Source of the DNA: Paenibacillus sonchi
Lineage (GTDB): Bacteria; Bacillota; Bacilli; Paenibacillales; Paenibacillaceae
NCBI RefSeq assembly: GCF_016772475.1
Contig: NZ_CP068595.1
Coordinates: 5,890,001 to 5,954,000, forward strand
Length of the DNA: 64,000 nucleotides
Direction of reading: 5' to 3'
Shown here: positions 27,103 through 34,676 of the stretch, piece after piece
Layout of the letters: every line of letters begins with the position of its first letter
Position numbering within the stretch: the first letter of the stretch is position 1
Translations under genes and position numbers: made by a program
Notes under the pieces: model-generated
The model's input: the letters and a program-made list of their open reading frames with translations, nothing else
Told to the model about the DNA's origin: nothing
The model's database searches: none

Positions 27103-27878
27103 AACTCCCCCCTCCCTGCCAGCTCCATTTCCTTCCACACCTCATGGAAAAGCTCCGCAAACCCCGGCAAGTCCCGCGCGTATAGCGGAGGTGTGCTCCG
27201 GATCGCTTCGGGCACGGTAAATATTTTCCGGATCTTTCCGGGATTCGGCTGCAGCAAAATCACCCGGCTGCTGACAGCAATGGCCTCGGACAGATCATGG
27301 GTAACAAGAATTGCCGTTGTGCCGCGTCTGCGCAGCGTCTCCGACACCAGATCCTCAAGCTGAAGCTTGATTTGGTAATCCAGCGCTGAGAAAGGCTCAT
27401 CCAGCAGCAGCAGGCCCGGATCTGTGGATAGTGTCCGCACCAGCGCCACCCGCTGGCGCATGCCCCCGGACAACTGTGCCGGGTAGGCATGCTCTTTGCC
27501 GGCCAGACCCATCTCACCCAGCAGCCCGATGGTTTTCTGCCGCGAGCTTTCGTTCAGACGTCCAGTGAGCTCCAGCCCGAGCAGGGCATTATCCAGAATC
27601 GTCCGCCACGGAAAAAGATAATCCTGCTGCAGCATGTAGCCCACCTCAGGCGAAGGGCCGCTGACCGCATGCCCGCTCACGAACACCTCTCCGCGCGAGG
27701 GCTGCAGAAGTCCGGCGATGATCGACAGGAGTGTGGTTTTACCACAGCCGCTGGGGCCGACCAGACTGACGAACTCTCCGGCTTCCACGTAAAGGCTGAA
27801 ATTCTCGACGGCAAGCGACGCCTCGCGGTCCCCCAGATAGGCATGCGTCACTTCCTTTAGCTGCACAATGGGAAGCAT
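27099..27878 (-). CDS. SsuB/TauB-type ABC transporter ATP-binding protein
   Basis: 259 residues from the ATG at 27876–27878 (AGGAGGGG upstream). Seen: Walker A GPSGCGKTT, Q-loop QQDYLFPW, signature LSGGMRQRVAL, Walker B LLLLDEPFSALD, and H-loop VTHDLSEA. The C-terminal segment ends at the inter-gene GTGA overlap with the permease. An upstream in-frame start at 27908 would lie in repeat sequence and is rejected. Confidence 0.93.
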   Translation of the reverse strand: MLPIVQLKEVTHAYLGDREASLAVENFSLYVEAGEFVSLVGPSGCGKTTLLSIIAGLLQPSRGEVFVSGHAVSGPSPEVGYMLQQDYLFPWRTILDNALLGLELTGRLNESSRQKTIGLLGEMGLAGKEHAYPAQLSGGMRQRVALVRTLSTDPGLLLLDEPFSALDYQIKLQLEDLVSETLRRRGTTAILVTHDLSEAIAVSSRVILLQPNPGKIRKIFTVPEAIRSTPPLYARDLPGFAELFHEVWKEMELAGRGEL

Positions 27879-27893
27879 ATCGCCCCTCCTAAA

Positions 27894-28013
27894 AGTTTTA
27901 TGGAGCATAACTTCTTGATTCTCTTCGTCATAAAACTCGCTTCGGAAGCATCTGCTTAAGTTTTATAAGCTTTCGCTTCGGAAGCATTTGCTTAAGTTTT
28001 ATGGAGCATAACT
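27894..28013. repeat. Tandem and partial copies of a GC-loop/AT-tail repeat
   Basis: Two units with the core CGCTTCGGAAGCAT, then TGCTTAAGTTTTAT, start at 27938 and 27974. A partial tail (AAGTTTTATGGAGCATAACT) lies at 27894–27913 and is repeated at the end of the second unit. CTTCGGAAG is itself a palindrome. The array separates the solute-binding-protein gene from its ATPase and could modulate differential expression within the operon (inference). Confidence 0.75.
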
Positions 28014-28030
28014 CTACTGCAGGTATCCGC

Positions 28031-29038
28031 TCATTTCACGCTGGCTTCTGCTTTCTCGGCAAAGCTGTTGTCGACGATTTTGGCTTCCGGAACACGGGCC
28101 TTTAATTCACCGGCGTTATCCATAACATCCAGCAGATTGTTCCATTCTTTGCCGTCAATGACCGGATTTACTGCATAGGTGTCCTGCTCTTTGTAGCGCT
28201 TAACCGAAGAGATCACAATATCCCGGTCGGTATTCTCAAAATAAGGCAGGATTGCATCGGCAATCTCCTCCGGGCTGTGCTCCTTCACCCAAACCTGGGC
28301 GCGCTGGATGGCATTGGTGAATTTTTGTACCGTATCCCCGTTTTTGCTGATATAGCTTTGTTTGGACATAAACACCGTATAAGGCAGATAGCCGCTTTCC
28401 ACGCCAAAAGATGCTACAACACTACCGCGCTGTTCACGCTCAAAGATGGAGGCTGTGGGTTCGAAAAGCTGCACATAATCCCCCGTCCCGGAGGCAAAAG
28501 CACCGGCAATGTTGGCAAAATCAATATTCTGAATCAGCGTAAGATCCTTTCCGGCATCAATGCCTTTCTGCAGCAGGGTAAAAGCGCCGGCCATCTGCGG
28601 CATACCGCCTTTTCTTTGCCCGAGGAAGGTGCTCCCCTTCAATTTGTCCCAGTTGAAATCCGCATCCGCCTTCCGCGCGAACAGGAATGTGCCGTCACGC
28701 TGGGTCAGCTGGGCGAAATTGATGACAGGATCATCTGCCCCCTGCTGGTACACGTAAATTGAAGTTTCCGATCCCACAAGCGCCACATCAATGGCCCCGG
28801 AGAGCAGAGCCGTCATCGTTTTGTCTCCGCCTGGGATCGTCTGCAGCTCTGCCTCCAGCCCTTCATCCTTGAAAAAATTCTGGGATAATGCCACATATTC
28901 AGGCGCATAAAAGACCGAACGGGTGACTTCGCCGATCTTCACCTTCACCGCAGCCGAGTCACTGCCGCAACCGGCAAGGACAGACAGGCACATGGTGAGG
29001 ATCATGAGCGGCAGCGAGATTTTTTTCCTGAGATTCAT
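28031..29038 (-). CDS. ABC transporter substrate-binding lipoprotein (NMT1/SsuA-like)
   Basis: 335 residues. The lipoprotein signal peptide ends in LSVLAGC, with the lipobox Cys near residue 24. The mature part shows the periplasmic-binding fold typical of NMT1/SsuA proteins: VFYAPEYVALSQNFFKDEGL, ALLSGAIDVALVGSE, GQRKGGMPQ. It delivers substrate to the permease and ATPase encoded downstream. ATG 29036–29038 follows AAAGGAG. First gene of the importer operon. Aliphatic sulfonates or a pyrimidine-like compound are the likely ligand classes, but this is family-level inference. Confidence 0.9.
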   Translation of the reverse strand: MNLRKKISLPLMILTMCLSVLAGCGSDSAAVKVKIGEVTRSVFYAPEYVALSQNFFKDEGLEAELQTIPGGDKTMTALLSGAIDVALVGSETSIYVYQQGADDPVINFAQLTQRDGTFLFARKADADFNWDKLKGSTFLGQRKGGMPQMAGAFTLLQKGIDAGKDLTLIQNIDFANIAGAFASGTGDYVQLFEPTASIFEREQRGSVVASFGVESGYLPYTVFMSKQSYISKNGDTVQKFTNAIQRAQVWVKEHSPEEIADAILPYFENTDRDIVISSVKRYKEQDTYAVNPVIDGKEWNNLLDVMDNAGELKARVPEAKIVDNSFAEKAEASVK

Positions 29039-29176
29039 CCTTCATTCTCCTTTCTTCCCGGGTCTTCGCCCTTGCTTAAAGCATATGCTTCTGCCTAAAG
29101 ATTGGTTAACTGACATGAAGTGCAGCGCACCATACTCATATCCAGCCTGAGATGCGCAACTATAAAGCGCTTACAT

Positions 29177-29202
29177 AAAAAGGCCTCCATGAATCAAGGC
29201 GA
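29177..29202 (-). terminator. Weak terminator candidate upstream of the importer operon
   Basis: On the minus strand GCCTT…GAGGC forms a short stem followed by TTTTT. It lies just past the stop of the 29229–29897 gene. The stem is only 4–5 base pairs. Confidence 0.35.
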
Positions 29203-29228
29203 ACCCACACTTCCACCTTGTTCAACGG

Positions 29229-29897
29229 TTATTCTCCATTAGATACCTCTATGGGCTGCAGCAGCCATTTATAAAAGATAGAGCATAGCTGAGGTCTGGT
29301 CAGCGGCACCGCGATCATCCAGTCTTCTGCCGGCCTGCCGCTGACGCGCACCAGCCAGCCCCCGGAATTGTTCTCCATATACAAGGCGCGCTGAAAAGAC
29401 CAGATACCCTCATGCAAGGAACATAGCTTAAGCTCTCCCTCTGCAGTCGGGCTCTTCATCACGCTGGCCAGCTGTGGGGAATTTACAACATCTCCCGTCT
29501 CGGCTGTCAGCCGTTCAGTCAACACGTATAAAGTATAAGCGTCTGACTGCTCCCGTAGCTCTTCATACTTGCGTCTGGACATCAGCAATGCAGGTGAATC
29601 CGAAAGGGTGCTGTATGTAAGCTGAAAGCAATTCAGCAGATAAAAGGACGCACGCTTGATCTCTTCCGGTGTCTTCAGTTCACAGTCGGAGGCATCCGTA
29701 TCTATCAGGTGGGATAACAGTATTGTATCTTTAAAAACCTGCAGACATAAATCCTGCGTATATTCCCCTTCGCTGAATTTCAACCTGCAAATTCTGTCCG
29801 CAGAGGCTGCTCTTTGCAGCACCCCTTCAACTTTTTCATTACCTGATGTTTCAGGGAACAGAAAATGCGCTAAATATAACTTATCATTGTTATTCAC
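29229..29897 (-). CDS. Unrecognised 222-residue protein
   Basis: I do not recognise this family. The frame is soluble, mixed alpha/beta in look, with three cysteines in the middle, a Ser/Asp-rich segment (SDSPALLMSRRKYEELREQ) and a C-terminal strand-rich part (GGWLVRVSGRPAEDWMIAVPL). No signal peptide or membrane span. The start at GTG 29897 has GGAAGG about 10 bases upstream; a TTG at 29927 lacks one. It stands alone between the ABC importer and a divergent small gene. Confidence 0.72.
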   Translation of the reverse strand: MNNNDKLYLAHFLFPETSGNEKVEGVLQRAASADRICRLKFSEGEYTQDLCLQVFKDTILLSHLIDTDASDCELKTPEEIKRASFYLLNCFQLTYSTLSDSPALLMSRRKYEELREQSDAYTLYVLTERLTAETGDVVNSPQLASVMKSPTAEGELKLCSLHEGIWSFQRALYMENNSGGWLVRVSGRPAEDWMIAVPLTRPQLCSIFYKWLLQPIEVSNGE

Positions 29898-30035
29898 ATC
29901 AAGGTTTCCTTCCCGGAAAGGCTTCAAGCTATAAAACTTGTAATCTTTATGTTATCATAAGCTAATTTTAAGGTAAAATTAAGAAAGTAAGGGTATGATC
30001 TATATCATGAAATACTTGTAGCGAGGTGATTTCAA

Positions 30036-30275
30036 ATGAGAATGCTCATCACATTTCAGAACAAGATTGTACCTGTGTACTTCACTACAGAAAATAAACA
30101 GCCTACACAAAAAGTGCTTCGATTGCTAAACAACACGCTGGAACTTAAAATTCAAAAGGGCAAAAGCGCCCTGCAGAAATGTTTGAATTCTCTGATCAGT
30201 ATCGAAATTAAAGGCTCTGAAGCTATATTGCACAGTTACAGTGAAAATGATTCATTGGCGTTATCCCTCTATTAA
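30036..30275 (+). CDS. Small unrecognised protein, 79 residues
   Basis: ATG 30036 follows GAGGTGA by 7 bases, and a strong terminator overlaps the stop codon, so this is a compact monocistronic gene. The protein is Lys/Leu-rich (RLLNNTLELKIQKGKSALQK), with no membrane span or known motif. AT content is higher than in the housekeeping genes. No family recognised. Confidence 0.7.
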   Translation: MRMLITFQNKIVPVYFTTENKQPTQKVLRLLNNTLELKIQKGKSALQKCLNSLISIEIKGSEAILHSYSENDSLALSLY

Positions 30276-30293
30276 TAGAGGGATATTTTTTTG
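30262..30293 (+). terminator. Intrinsic terminator overlapping a stop codon
   Basis: TATCCCTCTATT/AATAGAGGGATA is a perfect 12-base-pair stem with almost no loop (30262–30285), followed by eight T residues. The TAA of the 79-residue ORF is inside it. Confidence 0.88.
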
Positions 30294-30376
30294 CACAGGA
30301 AAAAGAGCACCTCCCTTACATAAGGAAAATGCCCCATTATATATATTGCCGAATGCCCGCTTCACTAACTGGCTGG

Positions 30377-30517
30377 TTAGCTGATTCGCTCAGGGGTTTT
30401 ATTCTCTTGCTTTTCCGCCTTTTGAATCCGCAGCTTGAACAGCTTTACCAGATTTCGCCGGGTATGCTCTTCCTGACAGCTGTCCAATTTTTTAATGATG
30501 AACCGGTCAATGGACAT
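30377..30517 (-). CDS. Small unrecognised basic protein, 46 residues
   Basis: Starts MSIDRFIIKKLDSCQEE and ends ENKTPERIS; strongly basic and helical in look. ATG 30515–30517 follows AAAGGAG by 8 bases, the best evidence that it is translated. No membrane segment. It lies alone between the terminator at 30262–30293 and the azoreductase promoter. I cannot place it in a family. Confidence 0.6.
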   Translation of the reverse strand: MSIDRFIIKKLDSCQEEHTRRNLVKLFKLRIQKAEKQENKTPERIS

Positions 30518-30750
30518 GTCACTCGCTCCTTTGTTATTGGATTCTGTTACAGCCGGAACGGAGAGGAAATCCTTTCCTTATTCCTTGTAACACCTATATA
30601 ACCGGGTCCCTGCGACCTTAAACCCGGGCCAAAAACACAAAAATAACCGTGCGAAACCTGCGGTACTACATCTTGACCTTTCAAAGTAAAATAGCTGCCC
30701 ACTGCCCGGAGATATGGTAGCTGCGCAAAGAAAAGCGCATTGGTGTCGAG

Positions 30751-30775
30751 CGGATAATTTTTTTATCCGACGGAT
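30751..30775. promoter_or_regulatory. Overlapping palindromes upstream of azoR (operator candidate)
   Basis: CGGATAA (30751–30757) is inverted as TTATCCG (30763–30769), and ATCCGACGGAT (30765–30775) is a second palindrome overlapping it. They end one base before the -35 hexamer of the azoR promoter, a typical place for a redox-responsive regulator site. The regulator is unknown. Confidence 0.55.
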
Positions 30776-30776
30776 A

Positions 30777-30805
30777 TTTACAAACAAATAATTAAATGCT
30801 ATATT
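30777..30805 (+). promoter_or_regulatory. Sigma-A-type promoter of azoR
   Basis: -35 TTTACA (30777–30782), 17-base spacer, -10 TATATT (30800–30805), 42 bases before the ATG. Confidence 0.75.
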
Positions 30806-30847
30806 AAATATAGTTAATAAATATTAGATACTTAAGGAGAAATCATA

Positions 30848-31474
30848 ATGTCAAAAGTACTTTTCGTTAAGGCTAACAACCGCCCGGCAGATCAAGCAGT
30901 GAGTGTGCAGCTTTACAACACCTTCCTGGCAAGCTACAAGGAAACTCATCCGCAAGATGAAATTACAGAACTTGATTTGTTCGCTGAACAGCTTCCTTAC
31001 TATGACAACACATTGATTACCGGGATTTACAAAGCTGCTCAAGGGTACGAAGCTACTCCTGAAGAGGCTGCAGGCGCTGCTACAGTGAAGAAATATGTGG
31101 ATCAATTCCTGGCCGCTGACAAAGTAGTCTTTGCTTTCCCGCTGTGGAACATGACTGTTCCGGCTGTACTGCATACCTACATCGATTACTTGAGCCAGGC
31201 AGGCGTTACATTTAAGTACACTGCTGAAGGTCCGGTTGGACTGGTAACTGACAAAAAAGCAATGATTCTGAATGCCAGAGGCGGCGTTTATTCCGAAGGA
31301 CCGGCTGCCAGTGCAGAAATGGCTGTTAACTATGTGGCAGGCATGTTGAACTTCTGGGGCTTCAAAGAAACGACTCAGGTCATTATCGAAGGACACAACC
31401 AGAATCCGCAGCAATCTGCAGAAATTATCGCCAAAGGCCTGGAACTGGCTAAAACTGCCGCTGCATCGTTCTAA
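30848..31474 (+). CDS. azoR: FMN-dependent NADH-azoreductase
   Basis: 208-residue flavodoxin-fold enzyme that reduces quinones and azo compounds with NADH. Seen: the N-terminal MSKVLFVKANNRP FMN loop, FAFPLWNMTVPAVLHTYIDY (the conserved P-x-W-N-x-x-x-P motif) and ARGGVYSEGPA. Proteins of this family protect against electrophiles in Bacillus and are often under YodB/AzoR-type redox control. A strong promoter and AAGGAG precede the ATG. It is monocistronic, with a hairpin terminator behind it. Confidence 0.94.
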   Translation: MSKVLFVKANNRPADQAVSVQLYNTFLASYKETHPQDEITELDLFAEQLPYYDNTLITGIYKAAQGYEATPEEAAGAATVKKYVDQFLAADKVVFAFPLWNMTVPAVLHTYIDYLSQAGVTFKYTAEGPVGLVTDKKAMILNARGGVYSEGPAASAEMAVNYVAGMLNFWGFKETTQVIIEGHNQNPQQSAEIIAKGLELAKTAAASF

Positions 31475-31488
31475 ATGGCCAGAAGCGT

Positions 31489-31565
31489 TAAAAGTCCGGT
31501 TCTTTTTTAGACATCCGCACTTTTTACAGACATCTCCTTTTTACATCAGCCGGACTTTTATTTAT
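31489..31565 (+). terminator. Long-loop hairpin downstream of azoR
   Basis: TAAAAGTCCGG (31489–31499) is the perfect inverse of CCGGACTTTTA (31550–31560), which ends in T residues. The loop is about 50 bases and contains further T-rich stretches. Confidence 0.5.
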
Positions 31566-31614
31566 ATATAGTTTGGCAGAGTGCTTCTTCAAGAAGCTTC
31601 GCCGGACGCAAGAT

Positions 31615-31657
31615 AAGGGACACCCTGCAGCTGTTATAGGCTGCAGAGTGTCCCTTT
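31615..31657. terminator. Bidirectional hairpin between convergent azoR and rsgA
   Basis: AAGGGACACCCTGCAG (31615–31630) pairs with CTGCAGAGTGTCCCTT (31641–31656), 16 base pairs with one mismatch. It lies between converging genes. T-richness is moderate on the plus side only. Confidence 0.55.
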
Positions 31658-31666
31658 CGATTTTCC

Positions 31667-32754
31667 TCAATATTCGTCCAGCTCATGCCGCCAGTTAGAG
31701 TTACGGGTACGTGAGCCCGCAGATTTTGTTGCAGCAGCAGTTTTCCGCTTTTGCTTCACCTCTTTGCTGCTCTGATACTGCAGTTCCCGCTGGGTTTTCC
31801 GGTAATTCAAGAGCCGTTTCTCCTCCAGCTCCCCGCTGGCCACAGCCTCAAGTACAGCGCAGCCTTCTTCATGTTCATGCCTGCAATCACCGAAACGGCA
31901 TTCGGCTGCCAATCTGGTGATGTCGCCGAAAGCAAGATCAAGTCCGCCTTCATCCTCCCATAACTGCAGCTCGCGCATTCCCGGAGTGTCCACAATGATG
32001 CCGCCATCCGGCAGAACAAACAGTTCCCGGTGGGTAGTCGTATGCCTGCCCCGGCTGTCATCCTCTCTTACATCCTGGGTTAGCTGAATAGCCTGGCCAC
32101 TGAGCCAATTGACCATCGTTGATTTGCCGCAGCCTGAGGAACCGGTAAGGGCTACGGTCTGCCTTATGCCGATATACGGCAGCAGCTCTTCCCGCCCGTC
32201 GCCCAAGAGCGCGCTGACCGCATGGATGGCTACACCGGGTGCCACCCGCTCCATCTCGGCGATTTTATGCTCGGCATCCGGGCACAAATCGGATTTGGTT
32301 AACAAAATCACCGGATTGGCCCCGCTGTTCCACGCCATGATCAGATACCGCTCCATCCGCCGGACATTGAAATCATCATTAAGGGCGCTGACCAGAAATA
32401 ATGTATCCACATTGGAGGCAACAATCTGCTCCTCCAGAGTATTTCCGGCAACCTTTCGTGAAATCACGCTGTGCCGGGGCAGGACACCGTGAATGACCGC
32501 ATGCTCCCCGCCATCCTGCAGCGCCAGAACCACCCAGTCCCCGACAGCCGGGTATTCTCCGGAGTCTGTCAGCGAATGTCTGAGTTTGCCGGCCAGTTCC
32601 CCCATGTCTCCCCGTTCTCCGCCATGACCCGGTATTTGCTGCCAAAGTCGCCCACGATTCTTCCCGGAACATACCCCTTCCCCTCATTCCCTGTTATCCT
32701 TTCATTCCACTTGCTTTGCCAATTCTTATTCCAGCCGTATTGTTCTATTGTCAT
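31667..32754 (-). CDS. rsgA: Ribosome small subunit-dependent GTPase A (frame broken by apparent 1-base deletion)
   Basis: Circularly permuted GTPase (YjeQ/RsgA) acting late in 30S assembly. The N-terminal OB-like part begins TIEQYGWNKNWQSKW and reads to VMAENGETWG in one frame. The rest (ELAGKLRHS…, GSSGCGKSTMVNWLSG, DTPGMRELQLW, and a zinc-binding CRFGDCRHEHEEGC) is in another. Adding one G at the run 32599–32603 joins them into about 362 residues, normal for the larger RsgA class. ATG 32752–32754 follows AGGAGG. Its upstream region has two terminators, a small ORF and a hexanucleotide repeat. Confidence 0.92.
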
Positions 32755-32804
32755 TATTGCCTCCTGAATGGTTTAACTTTTTGAAATTTCCGCATTACAA
32801 CCTG

Positions 32805-32846
32805 TCTGATTCTGATTCTGATTCTGATTCTGATTCTGCTTCTGCT
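32805..32846. repeat. Hexanucleotide microsatellite
   Basis: Five perfect TCTGAT units followed by two TCTGCT units (42 bases), 51 bases upstream of the rsgA start. Such tracts can change length by slippage. Confidence 0.9.
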
Positions 32847-32866
32847 TCACGCATTTCCCGGAACAC

Positions 32867-32896
32867 AAAAAGCCGCCGGAATTCCATTCCGGCGGC
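32867..32896 (-). terminator. Intrinsic terminator-like hairpin upstream of rsgA (proximal)
   Basis: Perfect 11-base-pair stem GCCGCCGGAAT/ATTCCGGCGGC with a 3-base loop, followed on the minus strand by TTTTTG. It lies 112 bases upstream of the rsgA start, so it would act on transcripts entering rsgA from further upstream. Confidence 0.75.
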
Positions 32897-33044
32897 ATCC
32901 CTGCAGAGCCTCTCTTCAGCCACAGGCAAAAGAAAAGCTTACAGAACATATACGAAAAGTACGGCCTCTTCCCCATGGCGGGACAGGCCGGTAATTTCCG
33001 TGCGTGCACAGGTACAGCCATACCTAAGTGCTGTATGCACACGC

Positions 33045-33080
33045 AAAAAAGCCGCCGGAACCGATACGGTTCCCGGCGGC
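33045..33080 (-). terminator. Intrinsic terminator downstream of small ORF 33122–33202
   Basis: GCCGCCGGAACCG and CGGTTCCCGGCGGC pair with one bulge around a 3-base loop and run into TTTTTT on the minus strand. Its stem is closely similar to the one at 32867–32896. Confidence 0.85.
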
Positions 33081-33121
33081 TCTAAAAGGCAACATAGAGC
33101 TGGCCCGCTAAGCTGCAATTC

Positions 33122-33202
33122 CTACACTGCAGCCGCTGTTCCCGGAAGACACGTATCACAAGCAGTATTCAACGATAACGAAATAACCGTATAAACTGAC
33201 AT
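33122..33202 (-). CDS. Small peptide gene, 26 codons
   Basis: ATG 33200–33202 lies 10 bases after AAGGAG, and a promoter (33237–33266) and a terminator (33045–33080) bracket it. The peptide begins MSVYTVISLSLN, contains a Cys-Asp-Thr-Cys motif, and ends GTAAAV. An overlapping frame from ATG 33207–33209 encodes a 17-residue hydrophobic peptide but is only 3 bases from the ribosome-binding site. It could be a leader peptide, a secreted small peptide or a small RNA with incidental coding. Not recognised. Confidence 0.5.
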   Translation of the reverse strand: MSVYTVISLSLNTACDTCLPGTAAAV

Positions 33203-33236
33203 ATAACATCGTCTCCTTCCGAACTAATATGGTGTA

Positions 33237-33266
33237 ATGATAAACGGAGCTGCATTATTTTGTCAA
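33237..33266 (-). promoter_or_regulatory. Promoter of the small peptide unit
   Basis: Minus-strand -35 TTGACA (33266–33261), 18-base spacer, -10 TATCAT (33242–33237), 35 bases upstream of the small ORF. Confidence 0.7.
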
Positions 33267-33284
33267 CCTGCAAATCTCATCCGT

Positions 33285-33956
33285 CTATAAAATAGACTTC
33301 AGCTCATCCAGCTCTTGAATGGTTTTCCACGGATGTGCATCCAGCTTCTCATCCCACGGATGGTTGCGCTTCAGCCATATCGTCTCCATCCCTGCCTTGG
33401 CTGCACCCCAGATATCATTTACCGGATGATCTCCGATGAACAATGTTTCCTCTGCCTTCGTCCCGAGACACTCAAGGGCAAAGCGGTAGATCTCCGGATC
33501 CGGCTTACTGATCCCGGCCTCTCCGGAGATGACGATGGCCTTGAAGTAACCCCGGAGCTTAAGCAGATCGATTTTGCCATACTGGATATCCTTCTTGCCG
33601 TTTGTGACCAGTCCGAGCGTATAGCCGCGCTCCCGGCAGTATTCCAGCATCTCTACGGCATGCTTCATAAGCGCTCCATGGGTGATATATGTTCTGTCAT
33701 AATAAGCCCGAATATCCGCAGCGGTCACTTTTTTCTTCCAGGGCAGCACATCGCTCAGTTCGGCAAAAAAGCCATCCTTATCACGGTATCCGTCCGCATC
33801 TCTGACGATAATATCCTCTACGGTGCGCTCCGCCTCTTCCGGGCCCATATGCCCGAGGAAATCCTGTACGAACTTCCTGCTGAAGCTGCGGAAAGTATGG
33901 TCGCGGTCCATTAATGTGTTGTCCAGATCGAACAGCAAAGCTTGTACTTCTTTCAT
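33285..33956 (-). CDS. HAD-family hydrolase (YjjG/YfnB-like)
   Basis: 223-residue haloacid-dehalogenase phosphatase. Seen: motif I FDLDNTL at residues 9–15, motif II TNG, motif III lysine in SKPDPEIYR, and motif IV GDHPVNDIWGA. The helical cap follows motif I. Related proteins dephosphorylate nucleoside monophosphates or sugar phosphates; the substrate here is unknown. ATG 33954–33956 follows AAGGGG. Monocistronic. Confidence 0.92.
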   Translation of the reverse strand: MKEVQALLFDLDNTLMDRDHTFRSFSRKFVQDFLGHMGPEEAERTVEDIIVRDADGYRDKDGFFAELSDVLPWKKKVTAADIRAYYDRTYITHGALMKHAVEMLEYCRERGYTLGLVTNGKKDIQYGKIDLLKLRGYFKAIVISGEAGISKPDPEIYRFALECLGTKAEETLFIGDHPVNDIWGAAKAGMETIWLKRNHPWDEKLDAHPWKTIQELDELKSIL

Positions 33957-34096
33957 TCCAAGTTCCCCTTATACCTGAATTTCATTCCGTATCCAGTCAG
34001 AAATCCATTGTACTATGGGGGAACACGCAAAGAAAAGACCATTCCGCAAAAAAGGCCTCACACCTCCTTCAGCTGAACAGTCTGCAGATACAGAAA

Positions 34097-34555
34097 TCAG
34101 GACTCAAAATACTCCGGCCGGTGCGTAAGCATCATTTCTTCCTCAGTAATATACAATGGAAAAGGCGGCGTCTCCTTCAAATACCGTTCCGTGGCCAGCA
34201 GCCGGTAGTGTACCTCGGGCAGCCAGGCATCTTCAACAAGCGGAAGCTTGCCGGTATCGCTGATGTAGTTATCGACAGCCGATTGAACCAGGTCAAGATA
34301 ATAAGGCACGAGCTTGTCGGACTCCTCAAAAATCTCAAAGGTTTCGCGTGACATATAGAACTTTTGCTCAGGCACTCCGCCTAAGTAACGTTTGAGCCGG
34401 CTTAAGTCAATGCTTTTGTCTTCCATAATCAGGGCCGTGCGGTTGATGGGAGCGGGCATATCTTCTTCAAATTGCCTTACAGCCTGTTTGATCTGCGGCA
34501 AGGTAACAGTAAGAGGGACGGTGGGCGTATTCTTTTTGGCGCGCTTGAATATCAT
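34097..34555 (-). CDS. Conserved hypothetical protein, possibly DUF3939
   Basis: 152 residues, soluble. Features: a Lys-rich start, VTLPQIKQAVRQFEEDMP, YYLDLVQSAVDNYISDTGKLPLVED, and a C-terminus with PLYITEEEMMLTHRPEYF. The layout recalls the Bacillales DUF3939 family, but I am not certain. ATG 34553–34555 follows AAAGGAG by 9 bases. Function unknown. Confidence 0.75.
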   Translation of the reverse strand: MIFKRAKKNTPTVPLTVTLPQIKQAVRQFEEDMPAPINRTALIMEDKSIDLSRLKRYLGGVPEQKFYMSRETFEIFEESDKLVPYYLDLVQSAVDNYISDTGKLPLVEDAWLPEVHYRLLATERYLKETPPFPLYITEEEMMLTHRPEYFES

Positions 34556-34676
34556 ACTGAAAGTCTCCTTTCGAAGTATATGTCAGACAACGCTTACAAT
34601 TCCATTTTATTCGTTAATCAGACATTTAATCAGCTTGCCCGCCTTTTGTCACAAAAAATACCCAAATTTTAGATCA

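Noticed and set aside
29039..29228. Thiamine riboswitch ahead of the SsuABC-like importer
   Set aside because: The thi-box words (CTGAGA, ACCTGA-type) are absent in the correct order, and no stable leader structure with a terminator is seen.
30578..30787. 69-codon minus-strand frame upstream of azoR
   Set aside because: Covers the azoR promoter region, lacks a ribosome-binding site and has no family-like sequence.
32748..33194. 148-codon plus-strand frame with Asp-Ser repeats
   Set aside because: The Asp-Ser run is the hexanucleotide tract read in frame; terminators cut the region and it lacks a ribosome-binding site.
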